From: Paraperibacillus esterisolvens
Lineage (GTDB): Bacteria > Bacillota > Bacilli > Bacillales > DSM-1321
Reading direction: 5' to 3'
NCBI RefSeq assembly: GCF_046237625.1
Contig: NZ_CP143545.1
Span: 558,001-622,000, forward strand
Length of the DNA stretch: 64,000 nt
Position 1 is the first letter of the stretch. Every line of letters starts with the position of its first letter. Made by a program: the position numbers and the translations under genes. The notes beneath the pieces were generated by a model. It was not told the DNA's origin. It saw only the letters and a program-made list of their open reading frames with translations, and ran no database searches. Shown one piece after another: positions 24,989-32,760 of this stretch.

Positions 24989-25486
24989 GTGAAGATATCC
25001 TTAATAGCTGCTATGGACGAAAATCGTGTGATTGGCCGCAACAATGATATCCCCTGGAATCTTCCGAGGGACTCGGAGTATGTAAAGGAAAAGACGGAGG
25101 GGTTCGTTCTCATCCTGGGCCGGAAGAATCTTAATTCTATAAGGAAGCCTTTGAGGAACCGGCGGAATATTGTGCTTACGAGGCATAAGGATGTTTCCTT
25201 TGAGGGCTGCGAAATCGCACATACCAAGGAAGAGGCAATGGAGATGTGCCGGGGCGAGGAAGAGGTTTTCATCTTTGGGGGCGCGGAGATATACCGGCTG
25301 TTTCTGCCCATGGTGGAGACTATGTATCTCACAAAGATTCATGCGTCCTTCAAGGGTGATACCTATTTTCCGGAAGTTGATCCCGAGGAGTGGATCGAGG
25401 TATCCAGGGAGAAAGGAATTACCGATCAAAATAACCCGTACACATATTATTTTCATGTATACAAAAGAAAGCATTTTCCTGAATGA
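24989..25486 (+). CDS. folA: Dihydrofolate reductase
   Basis: A 165-residue DHFR: ISLIAAMDENRVIGRNNDIP contains the usual start; WNLPRDSEYVKEKT holds the acidic residue pairing with folate; FVLILGRKN and EEVFIFGGAEIYRLFLP are NADPH-site motifs, and FKGDTYFPE is conserved. It reduces dihydrofolate to tetrahydrofolate. GTG 24989 follows GGAGAGGAGG, preferred over the upstream ATG 24923. Divergence at several positions and the lack of a thymidylate synthase gene beside it suggest a secondary DHFR rather than the main housekeeping one. Confidence 0.88.
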   Translation: MKISLIAAMDENRVIGRNNDIPWNLPRDSEYVKEKTEGFVLILGRKNLNSIRKPLRNRRNIVLTRHKDVSFEGCEIAHTKEEAMEMCRGEEEVFIFGGAEIYRLFLPMVETMYLTKIHASFKGDTYFPEVDPEEWIEVSREKGITDQNNPYTYYFHVYKRKHFPE

Positions 25487-25511
25487 ATCTGTGATGGAAG
25501 GAGCTTTACAC

Positions 25512-25820
25512 ATGAATATGTTTCATGTCAGGGAGGCAGCCGCCCTCTGGGGACTGGAAGTTGGCGGAACGGCAGAGATATCGGAGGAAGTCATTCTTCT
25601 TTATGCAAAAGACAATGAAAAATATCTATTGAAATGGACGGAAAGCTTTCCATCTGCTGAAGAAGAAATTAAGCGCCTTAGCGGTGGACTTGTGGCCGTC
25701 TCTCCGCATCGCCCGCTTCCCACTCTCCAGGGAGAGGACTATGCTTTGTATATGGGACGGTATATTTTTATTTTCAGATATATAACAGGTATGCCTGAAT
25801 CCATTGAGACAGGGAAATAA
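25512..25820 (+). pseudogene. APH-type kinase, N-lobe fragment only
   Basis: A 102-residue frame beginning MNMFHVREAAALWGLEVGG that matches only the N-lobe of aminoglycoside-phosphotransferase-like kinases (YAKDNEKYLLKWTES with the ATP-binding lysine; HRPLPTLQGEDYALYMG; IFRYITGMPES). It stops before the catalytic HGD loop, and the next gene begins 28 bp later, so the C-lobe is deleted. GGAAGGAGC precedes the ATG, so a truncated product might still be made. Confidence 0.7.
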
Positions 25821-25848
25821 CAAACAATCGGGAAAAGGGGAAACGGAT

Positions 25849-26373
25849 ATGGAGAAAAAAGCGCTGCTCGTCATTGATGTTCAGAACGGCATGTTCCGGC
25901 CGGAATATATGGTGTACAAGGGAAATGAACTCCTGCAGCGGCTGGGCGAACTGATTAAAAAAGCGCGGGCGGCAGGAGCACCGGTTTTCTATATCCAGCA
26001 CAATGCACCAGAGGGCGGACTGCTCGAGACAGGAACACATGCTTGGGAAATTCACCCTGAAATCGCTCCACAGGAACATGAGGCGATTATCCAAAAGAAC
26101 ACGCCTGACTCCTTCTATCACACCACACTTGATGAAGAACTGAAAAAGCAGGGCATCAAGGAAGTGGTTTTGGCCGGCATCCAGACCGAGGCATGTGTGG
26201 ATACCACTTGCCGCCGTGCCTTCAGTCTTGAATATAAAGTCACCCTGGCATCAGATGTCCACAGCACATGGGATTCCGGCAGCATCACGGCCCAGCACAT
26301 TATTGATCATCATAATGGAGTGCTGCGCTGGTTTGCGGATGTAAATCCCGTGCACGAGATAGAGTTCAGCTGA
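25849..26373 (+). CDS. Isochorismatase-like cysteine hydrolase (second copy)
   Basis: A 174-residue cysteine hydrolase with D10 (LLVIDVQNGMF), the lysine in IIQKNTPDSF, and nucleophile C116 in IQTEACVDTTCRRAF, ending with AQHIIDHHNGVLRWFADV. The frame is open to 25804, but AAAAGGGGAAACGG precedes ATG 25849. It lies in a run of small detoxification-type genes. Substrate unknown. Confidence 0.88.
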   Translation: MEKKALLVIDVQNGMFRPEYMVYKGNELLQRLGELIKKARAAGAPVFYIQHNAPEGGLLETGTHAWEIHPEIAPQEHEAIIQKNTPDSFYHTTLDEELKKQGIKEVVLAGIQTEACVDTTCRRAFSLEYKVTLASDVHSTWDSGSITAQHIIDHHNGVLRWFADVNPVHEIEFS

Positions 26374-26489
26374 TTATTATACAGGGAAGTATAAATCCGA
26401 TGAAAACGACAGCTCAAGCGGGGATGGCGATGGCGGTTTTTAAACAATGCCAAACGCCCGCTGCCCCAGAATAGAATAGGAGCCTTAAT

Positions 26490-27401
26490 ATGAGAAAACT
26501 CCTTCCAATCAATGAAAAAAACCTTGAAGTCATGGATAAAGGAACAGGGTCCATACCGATCCTGATCCTGCCCGGAATGGCCAGTTCCTTTGTAGATTGG
26601 CTTGAGATCATTGAATGTTTAAGCCGGGAAAACAGGGTAATTGTTTTCCACCGCCCAGGTCTTGGGAGAAGCGTCATACATAATGAAGAACGCACAACGG
26701 AAGCTGTCTGCCGGGAAATCATTGAATTGCTTGAGGCCCTGCAGGTGGACGGAAAGGTCCTGCTTGCCGGCCATTCCTATGGAGGATTATGCGCACAGCA
26801 TTTTGTAAAACTCCACCCTGACCGCTCTGCAGGCCTTGTGCTGATTGATTCGACATCAGTCCATTTTGAGGAGCTGGATAAATTGCATCTTCCAGTGATG
26901 GATGAAGAGGCAAACGACGAGGTGTGGCTGGCGAGATGCCGGGAATATGCAGCAATGGACCGCGGCCGCTTAATGGAAAAAGTCAAGCCTGCCCTCACCC
27001 CAAAGCAGAAGCTGCTGCCGGCCGGTCTGCAGAAGGAACTGTTGGAATTCCAGGTGAATCCAGGATTGTATCAGGCCATGGCATCTGAAATCGAGAATTG
27101 GAAAGAGGATGCCCGCAGGATAAGGGAACTGGGGAAATTCCCTGAGCTTCCGCTTGCTGTCATCGGCAGGGACAAAGAGTACAACATTGAACGGGGAGTC
27201 AGGGGCGGACTGCCTGAAGAAGAAATGATTCAGTTCGAAGAAGCCTGGCACAACTTGATCAAGGAACAGGCCCTGCTTGCAGAGAGCAGCATCCTGGTGT
27301 TTGCAGAGCGGGCCTCGCATTCTATTCATGTGGACAGGGGCGGGCTTATATCAGATGTCATTTCAAATCTGGCTAAATCAATCAGGCAGGTGAAGGTATG
27401 A
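26490..27401 (+). CDS. Alpha/beta hydrolase
   Basis: A 303-residue alpha/beta-fold hydrolase: oxyanion region ILPGMASSFVDW, HRPGLGRS, nucleophile elbow LLAGHSYGGL, and the C-terminal histidine in ERASHSIHVD. A roughly 100-residue helical cap lies between. No signal peptide. The gene overlaps the following Nudix gene by 4 bp (ATGA), indicating translational coupling. Substrate unknown. Confidence 0.85.
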   Translation: MRKLLPINEKNLEVMDKGTGSIPILILPGMASSFVDWLEIIECLSRENRVIVFHRPGLGRSVIHNEERTTEAVCREIIELLEALQVDGKVLLAGHSYGGLCAQHFVKLHPDRSAGLVLIDSTSVHFEELDKLHLPVMDEEANDEVWLARCREYAAMDRGRLMEKVKPALTPKQKLLPAGLQKELLEFQVNPGLYQAMASEIENWKEDARRIRELGKFPELPLAVIGRDKEYNIERGVRGGLPEEEMIQFEEAWHNLIKEQALLAESSILVFAERASHSIHVDRGGLISDVISNLAKSIRQVKV

Positions 27402-27850
27402 GTTATGTAAAAGACCTCAGGAAAATGGTGGGGACGCGTCCTTTAATCCTGCCTGGCTCTGTTGTTCTGATTATAAATGAACAAAACGAACTGCTGCTTC
27501 AGCACAGAAGAGATGGTGGCTGGGGACTTCCGGGCGGCTTGATGGAGCTTGGGGAGAGCCTTGAGGATACTGCGAGGCGGGAGGTCAAGGAAGAGACAGG
27601 TCTGGATATCGGGGATCTGGAACTTTGCGGTGTTTTCTCCGGGCAGGAGTATTATTTCAAGTCAGCCAACGGAGATGAGTTTTACTCCGTTACAGCTGTT
27701 TACTCTTCCCGCGACTTCAAGGGGAAGCTTGAACCGGACGAAAAGGAGACAACCAATCTCCAGTTTTTCAGCATTCAGGCTCTGCCAGACGAAATATCCG
27801 ATGAATATTTAAGTTATATCCATCCCTTCCTAAAAACACTGAACATATAA
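27398..27850 (+). CDS. Nudix hydrolase, coupled to the alpha/beta hydrolase
   Basis: A 150-residue Nudix protein with the complete box GGLMELGESLEDTARREVKE followed by ETGLD; the N-terminal PGSVVLIINEQNELLLQHR and WGLPGG are typical. Its ATG overlaps the stop of the preceding hydrolase. Substrate unknown. Confidence 0.9.
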   Translation: MSYVKDLRKMVGTRPLILPGSVVLIINEQNELLLQHRRDGGWGLPGGLMELGESLEDTARREVKEETGLDIGDLELCGVFSGQEYYFKSANGDEFYSVTAVYSSRDFKGKLEPDEKETTNLQFFSIQALPDEISDEYLSYIHPFLKTLNI

Positions 27851-28277
27851 ACATGATGGTATACCGGAAAGAGTAGCAGCATGCCGGGATTTTCTCTCAT
27901 TGCAGAGGTTCCTTTTCTAAAAGGTAAGCCTCGAGATCCTGATCCGGCTGCGGGAATTTCGACCTTCGAGCCATAACAGGCCGCTGCTTTTTCGAAGTAA
28001 ATGAGTTCTAAAAGAATTCGTCTACAGTCTGCATCCTTTCTATTCAGTTTAAAAAGCACCGTCTCCGCCTTTCTGGGGCTGACCGCCCGCAAGCCACAGT
28101 CTATGCGAAAACGGCCTTGTAGAAAGTGCCGGCTGTTTTGACCAGACTTTTCTAAATATTCTCAATGATATCTTGAAATTATTGGAAAAGTCACTTATGC
28201 TTAATTAATAAAACAGTACGGTTTTTGGAGCTGACAATGTTTCATATAGTCAGCTCTCAAGGAGTGAACGCTTTAAC
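27851..28277. other. Gap without a convincing gene
   Basis: A minus-strand frame over 27814-28092 has no ribosome binding site and is not accepted. AAAACGGCC / GGCTGTTTT near 28107-28138 could be a weak bidirectional hairpin. Nothing else recognised. Confidence 0.4.
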
Positions 28278-28556
28278 ATTAAGCCGGATTAAAAGGGATC
28301 CTGGAAGGGCTGCCTTCCTGCCACCCTATGAACAGGGGAGACGTATGGGAAACTGGAAACCTGCGGTTTTACGATGGTCAGTGAAGTCAGCATATATCCT
28401 CTCCTGCTCCGGATGAATAAGGAAGGCCCCGTTTATACCCATACAAAGGAGCTTCCTTCGGGCGTTCCGAAAAGGAAACATTACTCCCTGACCGAAAAGG
28501 GAGAGGGGGAGCTGCAGAAATTCCAGGCTAGATGGAAGGCTGTCTCAGGCAGCTAA
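28278..28556 (+). pseudogene. PadR-family regulator, decayed
   Basis: Pieces of a PadR transcriptional repressor are spread over two frames. One frame from about 28282 reads LKGILEG, then MNRGD; another reads ELETCGF-type sequence (KLETCGFTMVSEVSIYPLLL) continuing RMNKEG, VPKRKHYSLTEKGEGELQKF, which is the winged-helix core and first helix of the C-terminal part. A TGA precedes the second piece by a few codons and the N-terminus is eroded. PadR genes normally precede HAAS-domain membrane protein genes, as here, so the repressor of the next gene appears lost. Confidence 0.75.
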
Positions 28557-28586
28557 CACAAATTAGTTGGGGAAGGAGTGTGAGGA

Positions 28587-29351
28587 ATGCCGCTTTCTAA
28601 AAAAAGCATGGAGTTTTTGGATAATCTGCAGGTTTATCTGCTTTCCTCCGGGAAGAATGAAGCCGAGACGGACGAGCTGCTGCTTGAAGTAGAAAATCAT
28701 TTGTACCAGGCCGAGAAGAACGGAAAATGTGTAGAGCATATTACCGGCAGTTCACCAAAAGTCTACCTGGAACAGAGCAGCACAGACAAGGCATATGATT
28801 ATCTCACATATCTTAAATATATCCCCATCATCATACTGGGAGCTGCCTCTTTCATGTTTATCGGAAATGCCTTGAATGGCGGGATAGCTTATTCAGTCGT
28901 AAAGATGATCGGATATCCCCTGATCTTTATATTGTTTATGCTGTTGACAGCCTTCAGCTTTAATTCTCTGTCTTCCCGCAGCCTGGACAAGTACAAGGAA
29001 TGGATCTTGTTCGTGAGCCTTGGACTTGTTCCTATCCTTTTGTTCCTGGGTGTTACCCTGCTCGACCGTATTATGGCTACACCTGTCGTCGAGTTCGGAA
29101 GCGGCGGCAACATTGCCGCCATTGTCATTTCCATCATCATGATCGTCTGGCTCTCCATCTGGAGCAAAACCTGGATCTCCATCGTCATGCTGGTGCTTCT
29201 CCTTCTGCCCGAAACCCTGATAAGCAGGATCGACTTGAATGAAAGCAAAAAGATTCTTATGACTACGGGAGTTGTTATCGTAGGAGTCGGCATCTACTTT
29301 TTCACCATATTCAGGGCGGACCAGGAGGAAGATGAAGACGGCCGGCTGTAG
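28587..29351 (+). CDS. HAAS-domain membrane protein (PadR partner type)
   Basis: A 254-residue protein with an N-terminal HAAS-like alpha-helical domain (LSKKSMEFLDNLQVYLLSSG, then HLYQAEKNGKCVEHITGSSP) and a C-terminal membrane part of about six or seven helices from residue 75 on. Such genes usually follow a padR gene and are repressed by it; the padR copy here is broken. GGGGAAGGAGTG precedes the ATG. The role is probably in envelope stress, but this is an inference from family context. Confidence 0.75.
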   Translation: MPLSKKSMEFLDNLQVYLLSSGKNEAETDELLLEVENHLYQAEKNGKCVEHITGSSPKVYLEQSSTDKAYDYLTYLKYIPIIILGAASFMFIGNALNGGIAYSVVKMIGYPLIFILFMLLTAFSFNSLSSRSLDKYKEWILFVSLGLVPILLFLGVTLLDRIMATPVVEFGSGGNIAAIVISIIMIVWLSIWSKTWISIVMLVLLLLPETLISRIDLNESKKILMTTGVVIVGVGIYFFTIFRADQEEDEDGRL

Positions 29352-29416
29352 AAGGGATTTTAAAAAACTGTTGTTGTCGTGGGGACCCCGTTTTGCTCTG
29401 GGGGATATCCGGTGTT

Positions 29417-29740
29417 GGTTCTAATGAAACCATTAGAACCATTTTGCTCTTTATGAGAGCCGATTTTTGTACTAAAGAAACCATTAGAACCATTTTACCC
29501 ATGATAAGAGCCGATTTATGTTTTAAAGAAACCATTAGAACCATTTTATCCAGGATGAGAGCCGCATTTGGTACTAAAGAAACCATTAGAACCATTTTGC
29601 CCAGGATGAAAGCCGGTTTTTGTTCTAAAGAAACGATTAGAACCATTTTACCCGGGGTGATAGCCGTTTTTGGTCCTAATGAAACGATTAGGACCATTTT
29701 GCTCTGTATGAGAGCCGCATTTGGTTCTAAAGGAACCACG
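29417..29740. repeat. 51-bp tandem repeat array with palindromic cores
   Basis: Seven cores start at 29417, 29468, 29519, 29570, 29621, 29672 and 29723, an exact 51-bp period; the last is truncated. The first core is a perfect hairpin: arms GGTTCTAATG and CATTAGAACC around AAAC. The sixth has GGTCCTAAT and ATTAGGACC, i.e. a paired change that preserves the stem. Others have one or two mismatches. Between cores lies an AT-rich spacer ending in GAGAGCCG or similar. As 51 is a multiple of three, both strands stay open, but no ribosome binding site supports translation. Confidence 0.85.
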
Positions 29741-29843
29741 TTTCGCCTTTTGAGGCAGCCGGTTTTAATCATAATAAAGCCAATTAAAAAGGTCCTCCTG
29801 GACCAATGCCTCCTCGCCCATCAAACCCACAAAGGAGGACGCC

Positions 29844-29954
29844 ATGGACAGGTATTTATTTACATTGTTATGCTGGGTATTTTCACTGATGTTTGTAAGT
29901 ATATGTCATTTGTATTTCAGCAGTTTCGGCAGCAGCCGCGCCCCATTTTTTTAA
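29844..29954 (+). CDS. Very small membrane protein (36 aa)
   Basis: MDRYLFTLLCWVFSLMFVSI followed by CHLYFSSFGSS and a short tail: a single hydrophobic helix with two cysteines. AAAGGAGG lies 5 nt before the ATG. It is 31 bp upstream of another small membrane protein gene, so the two look like an operon. Too short for family assignment. Confidence 0.6.
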   Translation: MDRYLFTLLCWVFSLMFVSICHLYFSSFGSSRAPFF

Positions 29955-29985
29955 AAGGCGCAGCAATTAAGAAGGAGATATAAAC

Positions 29986-30168
29986 ATGTTTATTTATTCA
30001 ACACCCTTTTGGTTTGTTTTTCTGTGTGTGGCAGTCTTGTTATTTGTTATTAATTTCATTACCCAGACATACATCATGCGTGTGGAGAGCTTTAAGACAA
30101 GCAGGAAATCGCTGATTGTGCTGGGCATGCAGAGTCTTGTTATTACCATTCTTTTGAACATATTTTAA
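29986..30168 (+). CDS. Small membrane protein (60 aa)
   Basis: A 60-residue protein with two membrane helices (FWFVFLCVAVLLFVINFIT and LIVLGMQSLVITILLNIF) joined by a basic loop (RVESFKTSRKS), suggesting both ends face outward. AAGAAGGAGATATAAAC is an excellent ribosome binding site, and a terminator overlaps the stop. Follows the 36-aa gene. No family recognised. Confidence 0.7.
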   Translation: MFIYSTPFWFVFLCVAVLLFVINFITQTYIMRVESFKTSRKSLIVLGMQSLVITILLNIF

Positions 30169-30200
30169 GAGCCGGAGGCCCTTGCCGCGGCTCTTTTTAT
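30168..30200 (+). terminator. Terminator of the small-membrane-protein operon
   Basis: AGAGCC / GGCTCT stem with inner pairing and TTTTTATTT, starting at the last base of the stop codon. Confidence 0.75.
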
Positions 30201-30242
30201 TTGGGAAATAATCCGGGAAATGGGGACAGTCCCCCTTAACTT

Positions 30243-30689
30243 TTATCCGTATTCTTTCTGATGCTGTTTCTTCATTGCCAGGTAGTCTTTGTCCTCTCTT
30301 GCCAGCTTCCATTTTTCCATGAAGATGGAGGCGGATTTGGCTTTGAGAGGATCGATCTGGCGCTCTTTTGTGGAGCCGTCTTCTTCATATTTACGTCCGC
30401 CTTTGTAGTTGGTGTAGCGGCGGGCCCGGGTATATCCCATCTGCAGGAATTTTCTTGCCATATCCATACCGACAAAGTCTTTTTTTTCTTTATAATCGAG
30501 GAACATATCATAGATTTTGTCCGAGGATTCTTTAGCAATCTCGGGTGTCTTGAAACGCCAGTGGGGAAGGATTTCACTTTTATAGGGCTCCACCATCAGG
30601 ACTCCCTGCTCGCCCCTTCCCACACGGTACAGCTCGGGCTGTTCCCGGAAGTCAATTTTATCGAAATCAAGTGTATAATCAAACGCCAT
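30243..30689 (-). CDS. DUF4385-family protein
   Basis: A 148-residue protein matching DUF4385: FDYTLDFDKIDFREQPELYR then VGRGEQGVLMVEPYKSEILP and HWRFKTPEIA. The C-terminal half is basic (YTRARRYTNYKGGRKYEED, KHQKEYG). ATG 30689 is chosen because AAAAAGG is 9 nt before it, while the ATG at 30698 abuts the site. Cytosolic; function unknown. Confidence 0.85.
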   Translation of the reverse strand: MAFDYTLDFDKIDFREQPELYRVGRGEQGVLMVEPYKSEILPHWRFKTPEIAKESSDKIYDMFLDYKEKKDFVGMDMARKFLQMGYTRARRYTNYKGGRKYEEDGSTKERQIDPLKAKSASIFMEKWKLAREDKDYLAMKKQHQKEYG

Positions 30690-30751
30690 GATTTTCATCC
30701 TTTTTAGCTGGCTTTACCCTGATTGTCATCTGCTCAAGCCAGGGGATAACT

Positions 30752-31231
30752 TTACAGGGGTTTTGCGCCATGCTGGTGCAGGGCGAAATTGACTTCCTGC
30801 TTATCATGGATGTTCCTCTCAAGGCAGAACAGGATGATTAAATCCCTGGTCTCGCTGTTTGAGAAGGAATAGCCGGCAGCGTAAAGAAGGTCCTCGGTCT
30901 CTTCTTGACCGAGTTCCAGTGCCAGGGCAAGCGAAATGATGGTATCCTTCCTGGGCCGGTATCCTGCTGCAGAACGAATTTTAGAAAAGTGCCGTCTGTC
31001 GATGCCGGCCTTTTTATAGATTTCTGAATCAGGGATGCCCCTAAGGTCGATGAATGTGAACAGTATGTCCTTGAACGACGGCTTTTGCTTCCCTTTTATA
31101 TATTCTTCAAGGTCATCATACCTTTCATCCGGATCCATAAGAGGTGCAGACAGAATGATCCGCTCAGCGACGCTAATCTGCCTGTCTTCCAGATATACCT
31201 CTAGATCTCTAAGAAATTCTTTATCCAGCAT
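30752..31231 (-). CDS. Helix-turn-helix regulator-like protein
   Basis: A 159-residue protein with an XRE-like helix-turn-helix at about residues 65-125 (SEIYKKAGIDRRHFSKIRSA, then PRKDTIISLALALELGQEET). The N-terminal 60 residues are acidic and helical; the C-terminal LIILFCLERNIHDKQEVNFA is a conserved tail in HTH proteins adjacent to VWA or macrodomain genes. GGGGGGATTGTA precedes the ATG. It is divergent from a VWA gene with a perfect palindrome between. Confidence 0.7.
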   Translation of the reverse strand: MLDKEFLRDLEVYLEDRQISVAERIILSAPLMDPDERYDDLEEYIKGKQKPSFKDILFTFIDLRGIPDSEIYKKAGIDRRHFSKIRSAAGYRPRKDTIISLALALELGQEETEDLLYAAGYSFSNSETRDLIILFCLERNIHDKQEVNFALHQHGAKPL

Positions 31232-31252
31232 TACAATCCCCCCTTATGAAAT

Positions 31253-31269
31253 GTCGCCTGCCAGGCGAC
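31253..31269. promoter_or_regulatory. 17-bp perfect palindrome between HTH and VWA genes
   Basis: GTCGCCTG (31253-31260), C, CAGGCGAC (31262-31269). It lies in the 100-bp divergent intergenic region and is a natural operator for the neighbouring HTH protein. Confidence 0.6.
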
Positions 31270-31331
31270 CATACGGTAAATAAATCCTGATATTATTATA
31301 TCATCGTAAGAATACATGGAGGATGATAGAT

Positions 31332-31925
31332 ATGAATACGATTCTGACAGAGATTGTTTTCCTGATTGATAGAAGCGGTTCAATGGCAGGTCTGGAGAAG
31401 GATACCATAGGGGGCTTCAATGCCCTCATTGAGAACCAAAACAGGGGAAATGGAGAGACAAAGGTGACTGCTGCCCTATTTGATGATCAATATGAGGTGC
31501 TGTGGAGCGGGATGGATGCAGGGAGTGTCAGGCTGACGGAAAAAGAATACTGGGTTCGGGGTACGACGGCTCTTCTGGATGCCGCCGGCAGGACGATTGT
31601 AGAAACGGGTGCCAGACTGGCACAGACACGGGAAGAGGATCGCCCCGGCAAGGTGATCTTTGTCATAACCACAGATGGGATGGAAAACGCAAGCATGGAA
31701 TTCAGTCATAACCAAGTGAGTGAAATGATTAAGCATCAGCGCGAGGTCTATGGCTGGGAGTTCATTTTCCTGGGAGCGAATATCGATGCTGCCGGCGAAG
31801 CGGAAGACATTGGAATTGATCCGGAACATGCGTATCAATTTGAAGCCAGCAGCGAGGGTGTGAGAAAGATGTACAGCATGGCGGATACGGCCATTAATAA
31901 GAGCAGAAGATCCAGTAAACTTTAG
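31332..31925 (+). CDS. VWA-domain protein (TerY-like)
   Basis: A 197-residue von Willebrand factor A domain with an intact metal-ion-dependent adhesion site: DRSGSM near residue 12, the conserved Thr in VRGTTALLDA, and the Asp in FVITTDGMENAS. It lacks a signal peptide or membrane helix, so it is cytosolic, as in TerY-like or phage-related VWA proteins. GGAGG is 9 nt before ATG 31332 (0 nt before ATG 31323). It is divergent from an HTH gene and the pair probably forms a functional unit. Confidence 0.8.
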   Translation: MNTILTEIVFLIDRSGSMAGLEKDTIGGFNALIENQNRGNGETKVTAALFDDQYEVLWSGMDAGSVRLTEKEYWVRGTTALLDAAGRTIVETGARLAQTREEDRPGKVIFVITTDGMENASMEFSHNQVSEMIKHQREVYGWEFIFLGANIDAAGEAEDIGIDPEHAYQFEASSEGVRKMYSMADTAINKSRRSSKL

Positions 31926-32009
31926 TTAAGGCATACAGATAAGTTGCCATTGTCCATCGGGAGTCAGATAATGGAGGGGAATCGCTAAACAGAAGAATAG
32001 GGAGTCTTT

Positions 32010-32612
32010 ATGAAAGAATATTACTATGACAAACTGCTGAATATCAAAACAGGCGGGCAGCATGGGAATTATGATTCGCCCCACTATAACCGATATGAGC
32101 CGACGTCTTACTCTGCCCTTGAGGAATTATTTAAGCATTATACGCTTCAGCCTGCAGACCGGCTCGTGGACTTCGGGTGCGGCAAGGGCCGGCTGAACTT
32201 CTATGTTCATCATTTCTTTCATGCTTCTGTGACAGGCATAGAAATGGATGGGAAGCTGTATGAAGATGCTCAGAATAATAAGCAGGGTTATATGAAAAAT
32301 AAGAAGAATAAAGCGGATAAAATACGCTTTCTGAACTGCCTTGCGGAGGATTATAAGATAGACAGCCTTGATAACAGATTCTATTTCTTCAACCCGTTTT
32401 CCCAGCAGGTATTCAGGAGTGTGGTGAATGCTATCATGCTGTCAATGGAGCAGGCTTACCGGGAAATTGATATAATTCTCTATTACCCTCCTGAGGATTA
32501 CTGCTATTATCTTGATAACCAGACACCATTTGAGAGGAAGGCGGAAATTGCAATTCCCGGATTTGAATATAATCCTAATGAACGATTTTTAATCTATTGC
32601 TGGAGATATTAA
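32010..32612 (+). CDS. SAM-dependent methyltransferase
   Basis: A 200-residue methyltransferase with motif I VDFGCGKGRLNFYV, motif II VTGIEMDGKLYEDA, and a late motif RFYFFNPFSQQVF where an NPP-like sequence (NPF) appears. The N-terminal YDSPHYNRYEPTSYSALEEL is characteristic of a small Bacillus group. RBS is weak (GGGAGTCTTT). A terminator follows. Substrate unknown. Confidence 0.8.
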   Translation: MKEYYYDKLLNIKTGGQHGNYDSPHYNRYEPTSYSALEELFKHYTLQPADRLVDFGCGKGRLNFYVHHFFHASVTGIEMDGKLYEDAQNNKQGYMKNKKNKADKIRFLNCLAEDYKIDSLDNRFYFFNPFSQQVFRSVVNAIMLSMEQAYREIDIILYYPPEDYCYYLDNQTPFERKAEIAIPGFEYNPNERFLIYCWRY

Positions 32613-32613
32613 A

Positions 32614-32638
32614 GGCGGCCATGAGTGGCTGTCTTTTT
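32614..32638 (+). terminator. Terminator after the methyltransferase
   Basis: GGCGGCCA / TGGCTGTC hairpin with TTTTT following. Confidence 0.6.
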
Positions 32639-32676
32639 GCCGTGATGTCCGGCAGCTGAGACCCTTCTTTTTCCGA

Positions 32677-32695
32677 AAATGCAATCATTGCATTT
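32677..32695. promoter_or_regulatory. 19-bp perfect palindrome upstream of the C45 gene
   Basis: AAATGCAAT, C, ATTGCATTT; 65 bp before the ATG of the acyltransferase. Candidate operator for an unidentified regulator. Confidence 0.45.
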
Positions 32696-32760
32696 AGAAA
32701 ATAGGTGGTTCAGTATGAAAGATAGAGAATTCATAATAAACCAATAATGAGGGATGCAGC

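Noticed and set aside
27814..28092. 92-codon minus-strand frame after the second Nudix gene
   Set aside because: It overlaps the Nudix gene end, lacks a ribosome binding site and matches nothing recognised, though it looks mildly protein-like.
29417..29740. Tandem repeats as a CRISPR array
   Set aside because: The sequence between cores is itself repeated, not unique spacers, and no cas genes are present.
29393..29983. Open frame of 196 codons with 17-residue repeats across the tandem array
   Set aside because: No ribosome binding site, the opposite strand is equally open because the period is a multiple of three, and changes follow hairpin pairing. Treated as non-coding repeat.
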